NCBI RefSeq assembly: GCF_039536205.1
Contig: NZ_BAAAYL010000001.1
Location: 1,550,001 to 1,614,000, forward strand
Length of the DNA stretch: 64,000 nucleotides
Direction of reading: 5' to 3'
Origin: Streptomyces sannanensis
GTDB lineage: Bacteria > Actinomycetota > Actinomycetes > Streptomycetales > Streptomycetaceae
Within the stretch, counting starts at the first letter, position 1; each line of letters opens with the position of its first letter. Below are positions 59,340-64,000 of the stretch, in pieces. The translations under genes and the position numbers were made by a program. Under the pieces are notes generated by a model. The model was given only the letters and a program-made list of their open reading frames with translations. It did not search any database and was not told the origin of the DNA.

Positions 59340-61001
59340 TCAGCGGCCTCGCAACGCGCGGTACTTCGCGGACAGCGTCGCCGTAGAGCTGTCGAGGTCC
59401 TCCCCGGCCTCACCCTTCGTCAGGACCGGCTCGATCCGCTTCGCCAGGACCTTGCCGAGTTCGACGCCCCACTGGTCGAAGGAGTCGATGTTCCAGACAG
59501 CGCCCTGGACGAAGACCTTGTGCTCGTAGAGGGCGATCAGCTGGCCGAGCACCGAGGGGGTGAGCTCCTCCGCCAGGATCGTGGTCGTCGGGTGGTTGCC
59601 CTGGAAGGTCTTGTGCGGCACCAGCGCCTCCGGGACGCCCTCGGCCCGTACCTCCTCCGGCGTCCTGCCGAAGGCCAGCGCCTGGGTCTGGGCGAAGAAG
59701 TTGGCCATCAGCAGGTCGTGCTGGGCGACCAGGCCGGGCAGCAGACCGGGCGCGGGCCGGGCGAAGCCGATGAAGTCGGCCGGGATGACCTTGGTGCCCT
59801 GGTGGATCAACTGGTAGTAGGCATGTTGGCCGTTGGTGCCCGGCGTGCCCCAGACGACCGGGCCGGTCTGCCAGTCGACCGGCCTGCCCTCGCGGTCCAC
59901 GGACTTGCCGTTGGACTCCATGTCCAGCTGCTGGAGATACGCCGTGAACTTGGAGAGGTAGTGGCTGTAGGGCAGCACCGCGTGGGACTGGGCGCCGAAG
60001 AACGCCCCGTACCAGATGCCCAACAGGCCGAGCAGCAGCGGAGCGTTGGCCTCGGGCGCCGCGGTGCGGAAGTGTTCGTCGACCAGGTGGAAGCCGTCGA
60101 GCATCTCCCGGAAGCGGTCGGGGCCGATGGCGATCATCAGGGAGAGGCCGATGGCCGAGTCGTACGAGTAGCGGCCGCCGACCCAGTCCCAGAACTCGAA
60201 CATGTTGGCGGTGTCGATGCCGAACTCCGCGACCAGGTCCGCGTGCGTGGACAGGGCGGCGAAGTGCTTGGCGACGGCCTCCGGGCCGGCCCCTAGCCCG
60301 GTGAGCAGCCAGTCGCGGGCGGAGGTGGCGTTGGTGATGGTCTCGATCGTGGTGAAGGTCTTGGACGCGACGATGAACAGCGTCTCGGCCGGGTCCAGGT
60401 CCCACAGCGCCTCGTGCAGATCGGCTCCGTCGACGTTCGACACGAAACGGAACGTCAGATCGCGGTCGGTGCAGGAGCGCAGTGCCTCGTACGCCATCGC
60501 GGGGCCGAGATCGGAGCCGCCGATGCCGATGTTGACGATGTTCCTGATCCGCTTGTCGGTGTGGCCGGTCCACTCCCCCGACCTGATCCGGTCGGAGAAC
60601 GCGGCCATCCTGTCGAGTACCGCGTGCACACCGGGCACCACGTTCTCGCCGTCGACCTCGACGACGGCATCGCGAGGGGCGCGCAGCGCGGTGTGCAGTA
60701 CGGCCCGGTCCTCGGTGGTGTTGATCTTCTCGCCGCGGAACATCGCGTCGCGCAGCTCCGCCACCCCGGTGACCTGGGCAAGGTCGCGCAGCAGCCGCAG
60801 CGTCTCGTCCGTCACCAGGTGCTTGGAGTAGTCGAGGTGGAGGTCACCGACCCGGAGGGTGTACCCGGTGCCCCGGTCCGGGTCCGCCGCGAACAGCTCC
60901 CGCAGATGTGTGTCGGCCAACTGCTCCCGGTGCTTGCCCAACGCGGTCCACTCGGGCAACTGGTTGAGTCTGGCTCGGCCTTCTGCGTTCATTTCGGACA
61001 T
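59340..61001 (-). CDS. pgi: Glucose-6-phosphate isomerase
   Basis: A 553-residue enzyme that interconverts glucose-6-phosphate and fructose-6-phosphate and so links glycolysis to the adjacent pentose phosphate genes. Motifs are [60 protein letters not shown] with the signature Arg and Ser, [20 protein letters not shown] (catalytic His) and [20 protein letters not shown] (catalytic Lys). It converges on pgl. A second Met three codons in is an alternative start. Confidence 0.95.
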   Translation of the reverse strand: MSEMNAEGRARLNQLPEWTALGKHREQLADTHLRELFAADPDRGTGYTLRVGDLHLDYSKHLVTDETLRLLRDLAQVTGVAELRDAMFRGEKINTTEDRAVLHTALRAPRDAVVEVDGENVVPGVHAVLDRMAAFSDRIRSGEWTGHTDKRIRNIVNIGIGGSDLGPAMAYEALRSCTDRDLTFRFVSNVDGADLHEALWDLDPAETLFIVASKTFTTIETITNATSARDWLLTGLGAGPEAVAKHFAALSTHADLVAEFGIDTANMFEFWDWVGGRYSYDSAIGLSLMIAIGPDRFREMLDGFHLVDEHFRTAAPEANAPLLLGLLGIWYGAFFGAQSHAVLPYSHYLSKFTAYLQQLDMESNGKSVDREGRPVDWQTGPVVWGTPGTNGQHAYYQLIHQGTKVIPADFIGFARPAPGLLPGLVAQHDLLMANFFAQTQALAFGRTPEEVRAEGVPEALVPHKTFQGNHPTTTILAEELTPSVLGQLIALYEHKVFVQGAVWNIDSFDQWGVELGKVLAKRIEPVLTKGEAGEDLDSSTATLSAKYRALRGR

Positions 61002-61074
61002 CAGCCCACTTCTTCCTCACCTGCGTACGTGCCCCGCTGCCCCTCCAACTTAGTTGATCCGGCCAAAACGGTCC

Positions 61075-61100
61075 GGCCGGACACCCGAAGGTGCCCGGCC
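61075..61100 (-). terminator. Terminator after the RbpA-family gene
   Basis: GGCCGGACACC and GGTGCCCGGCC pair with one mismatch around a CGAA loop, followed on the minus strand by GTTTTGG. It ends the RbpA-family transcript before pgi. Confidence 0.7.
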
Positions 61101-61111
61101 GGTCGCAACTC

Positions 61112-61447
61112 TCAGATCTCGCCCCGCAGTTTCGCGAGCGCCTCGGCGAGGATGGCCTCGCCATCCGCGTCGCTGCGCCGCTCCCGTACATACGCGAGAT
61201 GCGTCTTGTACGGCTCGGTGCGCGGCGGGTCCGGCGGATTGTCCCGGTCCTGTCCGGCCGGGAAACCGCACCGCGGGCAGTCCCAGGTGTCCGGAACCTG
61301 CGCGTCACTGGCGAAGCTCGGCTGCGTCTCGTGCCCGTTCGAGCACCAGAAGGAGATGCGGAGGCGCGGCGCGGACTCGCCGCGCTCGGCCTCACCCATC
61401 GGCCCCGCTCCGACCCGGCTTCCCCGGATCGCGTTGCCACTTGCCAC
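61112..61447 (-). CDS. rbpA: RbpA-family RNA polymerase-binding protein
   Basis: A 111-residue protein. It starts MASGNAIRGSRVGAGPMGEA (basic linker type), has a zinc-ribbon-like core FWCSNGHETQ and WDCPRCGFPAG (C-x3-H and C-x2-C), and a C-terminal sigma-interaction region ARTEPYKTHLAYVRERR with small changes and EAILAEALAKLRGEI. RbpA binds RNA polymerase and principal sigma factors and stabilises open complexes. Streptomyces has more than one member; the basic linker and core differ from the best-studied RbpA, so this may be the paralogue. Confidence 0.8.
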   Translation of the reverse strand: MASGNAIRGSRVGAGPMGEAERGESAPRLRISFWCSNGHETQPSFASDAQVPDTWDCPRCGFPAGQDRDNPPDPPRTEPYKTHLAYVRERRSDADGEAILAEALAKLRGEI

Positions 61448-61592
61448 GGTCGTAACTCCCTGCGTGATGGTGCTGCGAAGTAGCCCAGTCTATGTAAGGC
61501 CCAACGCGCGTCCAGTGATTGGAGTTACACCCCCACCCCGAGACGCAAGACCCATGATAGGCGGCGATGCCGCCGCCGCATGGGACGAAGGG

Positions 61593-61829
61593 TCAGCTCT
61601 TCAGCTTCACCAGCACACCGAGAACGACAATGCACGCGAACCACAGCAAACCGATCACGACGGTGATGCGGTCGAGGTTGCGCTCGGCGACCGAGGAGCC
61701 GCCGACCGACGACTGCATGCCGCCGCCGAACATGTCGGAGAGACCGCCGCCCTTCCCCTTGTGCATCAGCACCAGCAGCATCAGCAGCAGGCTGAAGACG
61801 ATCAGGGCGATCGAGAACCCCATAATCAC
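61593..61829 (-). CDS. secG: Preprotein translocase subunit SecG
   Basis: A 78-residue protein with two transmembrane helices: GFSIALIVFSLLLMLLVLMH and, after the conserved loop KGKGGGLSDMFGGGMQSSVG, VVIGLLWFACIVVLGVLVKL. SecG belongs to the SecYEG channel. The GTG at 61829 (VIMGFS) or the ATG two codons later may start it; GAGGAAG lies upstream. It follows tpiA by 139 bp on the same strand, an arrangement widespread in Gram-positive bacteria. Confidence 0.9.
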   Translation of the reverse strand: MIMGFSIALIVFSLLLMLLVLMHKGKGGGLSDMFGGGMQSSVGGSSVAERNLDRITVVIGLLWFACIVVLGVLVKLKS

Positions 61830-61968
61830 GGCTGGACCAACTTCCTCGGACTGATCGGACTGAGACGAAAGACGGGGGCCGGAGGCTCGCCCTGCGGCGG
61901 AGCCGCCCATGGACTGTGTGAGCCTGCCGACCCCCGCAAGGGTACGACGGATCCGCCCTACCGCATAC

Positions 61969-62745
61969 TCACTGGTCGCGGAAGCGGACGATCTTCACGA
62001 ACTCCTCGGCGTCCAGCGCGGCGCCGCCCACCAGGGCGCCGTCCACGTCCGGCTGCGCCATGATCGCGGCGATGTTGCCGGCCTTCACGGAGCCGCCGTA
62101 CTGGATGCGGACCTTCTCGGCCAGCTCCTGCGAGTACAGCTCCGCCAGACGGCCGCGGATCGCCCCGCAGACCTCCTGGGCGTCCTCGGGGGTGGCGACC
62201 TCGCCGGTGCCGATGGCCCACACCGGCTCGTACGCGATCACCACGGACTCGGCCTGCTCGGCCGGGATGTCCTTCAGGCCGCCGTCGATCTGCGCGAGGG
62301 TGTGGGCCACCTGGTCGCCCGCCTTGCGGATGTCCAGGGCCTCGCCGACGCACAGGATCGGGGTGAGCCCGTACCGGTAGGCGGCCTTGATCTTGGCGTT
62401 GCAGATCTCGTCCGTCTCGCCGTGGTACTGACGGCGCTCGCTGTGGCCGACGGTCACATACGTACAGTGCAGCTTGGCCAGCATCGGGCCCGAGATCTCG
62501 CCGGTGTACGCGCCGGAGTCGTGCGCCGAGACGTCCTGGGCGCCGTACTTGATCTTGAGCTTGTCGGCGTCGACCAGGGTCTGCACGGACCGCAGGTCGG
62601 TGAAGGGCGGCAGGACGGCGACCTCGACGGCGTCGTAGTCCTTGTCCGACAGAGCGAAGGCGAGCTTCTGGACGTGCGCGATGGCCTCGAGGTGGTTGAG
62701 GTTCATCTTCCAGTTGCCCGCCATCAGCGGGGTACGCGTGGTCAT
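61969..62745 (-). CDS. tpiA: Triosephosphate isomerase
   Basis: A 258-residue TIM barrel. Catalytic residues are the Lys in [20 protein letters not shown], the His in [20 protein letters not shown] and the Glu in [20 protein letters not shown], with loop 6 intact (PVWAIGTG); the phosphate loop is [20 protein letters not shown]. It starts 7 bp after the pgk stop and is certainly cotranscribed with it. Confidence 0.96.
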   Translation of the reverse strand: MTTRTPLMAGNWKMNLNHLEAIAHVQKLAFALSDKDYDAVEVAVLPPFTDLRSVQTLVDADKLKIKYGAQDVSAHDSGAYTGEISGPMLAKLHCTYVTVGHSERRQYHGETDEICNAKIKAAYRYGLTPILCVGEALDIRKAGDQVAHTLAQIDGGLKDIPAEQAESVVIAYEPVWAIGTGEVATPEDAQEVCGAIRGRLAELYSQELAEKVRIQYGGSVKAGNIAAIMAQPDVDGALVGGAALDAEEFVKIVRFRDQ

Positions 62746-62752
62746 AAGGGGG

Positions 62753-63964
62753 TCAGTCCTCCAGTGCGGCGAGGCCGGGAAGCGTCTTGCCCTCGAGGTA
62801 CTCGAGGCTGGCACCGCCACCGGTCGAGATGTGTCCGAACTTGTTCTCGTCGAAGCCGAGGATGCGCACGGCCGCGGCCGAGTCGCCACCGCCGACGACG
62901 GTGAAGGCCGGGCTGTCGATGAGCCCCTGGGCGACAGCGGCGGTGCCGCCGGCGAAGTCCGGGTGCTCGAAGACGCCCATCGGGCCGTTCCAGAAGACGG
63001 TGGCCGCGTCGGTGAACTTCGACGCGTACAGCTCACGCGTCTTCGGGCCGATGTCCATGGCCTCCTCGTCGGCCGGGATGGCGTCGGCCGAGACGGTGGT
63101 CGGGTTGGCCGGGGCCTTGGTCTTCAGGTCCGGGAAGTCCGGGGAGACCAGGACGTCCAGGGGCAGGACGAACTCCACGCCGCGCTTCTCGGCCCGCGCC
63201 AGGTACTCCAGGCAGGTCGGGATCAGCTCCTCCTGGAGCAGCGACTTGCCGACCTCGTGGCCCTTGGCCTTGAGGAAGGTGTACGCCATGCCGCCGCCGA
63301 TGAGGATGCGGTCGGCCTTCTCCAGCAGCTGGTCGATGACCGCGAGCTTGTCGGAGACCTTGGAGCCGCCGAGCACGACGACGTACGGCCGCGCGACGTC
63401 CTCGGTGAGCTTCTTCAGAACGCCGACCTCGGTGACGATCAGCTGGCCGGCCGCGTGCGGCAGGCGGGCCGGCAGGTCGAAGACCGAGGCGTGCTTGCGG
63501 TGCACGGCACCGAAGCCGTCGCCGACGTACAGGTCGGCGAGGGCGGCGAGCTCGTCGGCGAAGGCGGCGCGCTCGGCGTCGTCCTTGCTGGTCTCGCCCG
63601 GGTTGAAGCGGAGGTTCTCGAGCACGGCGACCTGGCCGTCGGCCAGGTCCGCGACGACGGCCCGGGCGGACTCACCGACCGTGTCGGTGGCGAAGGCGAC
63701 GTCCTTGCCGAGGAGTTCACCGAGCCGCGCGGCGGCCGGGGCGAGCGAGAAGGCCGGGTCCGGGGCGCCCTTGGGGCGGCCCAGGTGGGAGGCGACGACC
63801 ACGCGGGCGCCGGCCTCGGCGAGCTTCGCGATGGTCGGCCGGACGGCGCGGATGCGGCCGTCGTCGGTGATGGTGGTGCCCTCGAGCGGCACATTGAGGT
63901 CGGCGCGGACGAACACCCGCTTGCCCGCCACGCCGTCGGCGATCAGTTCGTCGATCGTCTTCAT
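62753..63964 (-). CDS. pgk: Phosphoglycerate kinase
   Basis: A 403-residue enzyme that makes ATP from 1,3-bisphosphoglycerate. It has [100 protein letters not shown] and [23 protein letters not shown] 63964 ([11 protein letters not shown]) is chosen because AGGAGT lies 9 bases upstream. The 36 bp to the edge of the window contain no further start; a gap gene may lie just outside. Confidence 0.95.
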   Translation of the reverse strand: MKTIDELIADGVAGKRVFVRADLNVPLEGTTITDDGRIRAVRPTIAKLAEAGARVVVASHLGRPKGAPDPAFSLAPAAARLGELLGKDVAFATDTVGESARAVVADLADGQVAVLENLRFNPGETSKDDAERAAFADELAALADLYVGDGFGAVHRKHASVFDLPARLPHAAGQLIVTEVGVLKKLTEDVARPYVVVLGGSKVSDKLAVIDQLLEKADRILIGGGMAYTFLKAKGHEVGKSLLQEELIPTCLEYLARAEKRGVEFVLPLDVLVSPDFPDLKTKAPANPTTVSADAIPADEEAMDIGPKTRELYASKFTDAATVFWNGPMGVFEHPDFAGGTAAVAQGLIDSPAFTVVGGGDSAAAVRILGFDENKFGHISTGGGASLEYLEGKTLPGLAALED

Positions 63965-64000
63965 CTGTTGCTGACTCCTTGCGTCAACGGGATTCAACAC

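Overview
The window is high-GC actinobacterial DNA and almost certainly Streptomyces. The gene content points there: SufR-type suf operon, OpcA/zwf cluster, RbpA-family protein, DUF397 remnant, PHO boxes and an IdeR/DmdR-like iron box. GTG starts, four-base start/stop overlaps and GC-rich third codon positions agree with this. The right two thirds reads as conserved core chromosome. The left third is a patchwork of accessory genes, gene fragments and mobile elements.

Layout. 0-11.7 kb: a partial YihY-like membrane protein, a PIN-domain toxin/antitoxin pair, a DNA-binding protein with a structured leader, fragments of DUF397, TetR and IS701 genes, a DUF4239 membrane protein, secreted and membrane hypotheticals, a NUDIX hydrolase, an ACC deaminase with its GntR regulator, then four gene fragments meeting within 1.4 kb, and YkvA/ChrB. 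11.9-15.4 kb: a complete IS1182-family element inserted into the palindromic operator of a MerR-controlled metal-resistance operon (cysteine protein, merR, MerT-like, YnfA), followed by Tn3 and cation-transporter remnants. 15.7-18 kb: an aldehyde dehydrogenase translationally coupled to a four-EF-hand protein. 18.3-19.2 kb: integrase debris and a 23-bp perfect inverted repeat.

19.5-29.5 kb: three secreted phosphorus-scavenging enzymes (a calcineurin-like phosphoesterase, PhoX and an ExeM/NucH-type nuclease), two of them with PHO boxes. Between them lies a Ro60-like TROVE gene. Directly upstream of it I find three tandem small RNAs. Each is closed by a different 7-bp terminal helix, and all three share the same internal motifs. 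The outer two carry a tRNA-like module in permuted order (T-arm, closed acceptor hairpin, D-arm); the middle one lacks it. This is a bacterial Ro/Y RNA locus and the most interesting part of the window.

29.8-33.9 kb: dapA and dapD converge with overlapping stop codons, then a TetR/SMR efflux pair and a polytopic membrane protein. 34.0-36.0 kb: a group II intron with its LtrA protein, inserted 5 nt after the suf operon terminator, as class C introns do. 36.0-42.7 kb: the operon sufR-B-D-Rieske-C-S-U-MIP18, with a SufR operator at the start codon and an iron box upstream. 43.2-46.9 kb: a 1200-residue secreted subtilase. 47.5-52.3 kb: an ABC exporter, ctaA and ctaB (heme A synthesis). 52.6-64 kb: tkt-tal-zwf-opcA-pgl (pentose phosphate pathway), then pgi, an RbpA-family gene, secG, tpiA and pgk on the other strand.
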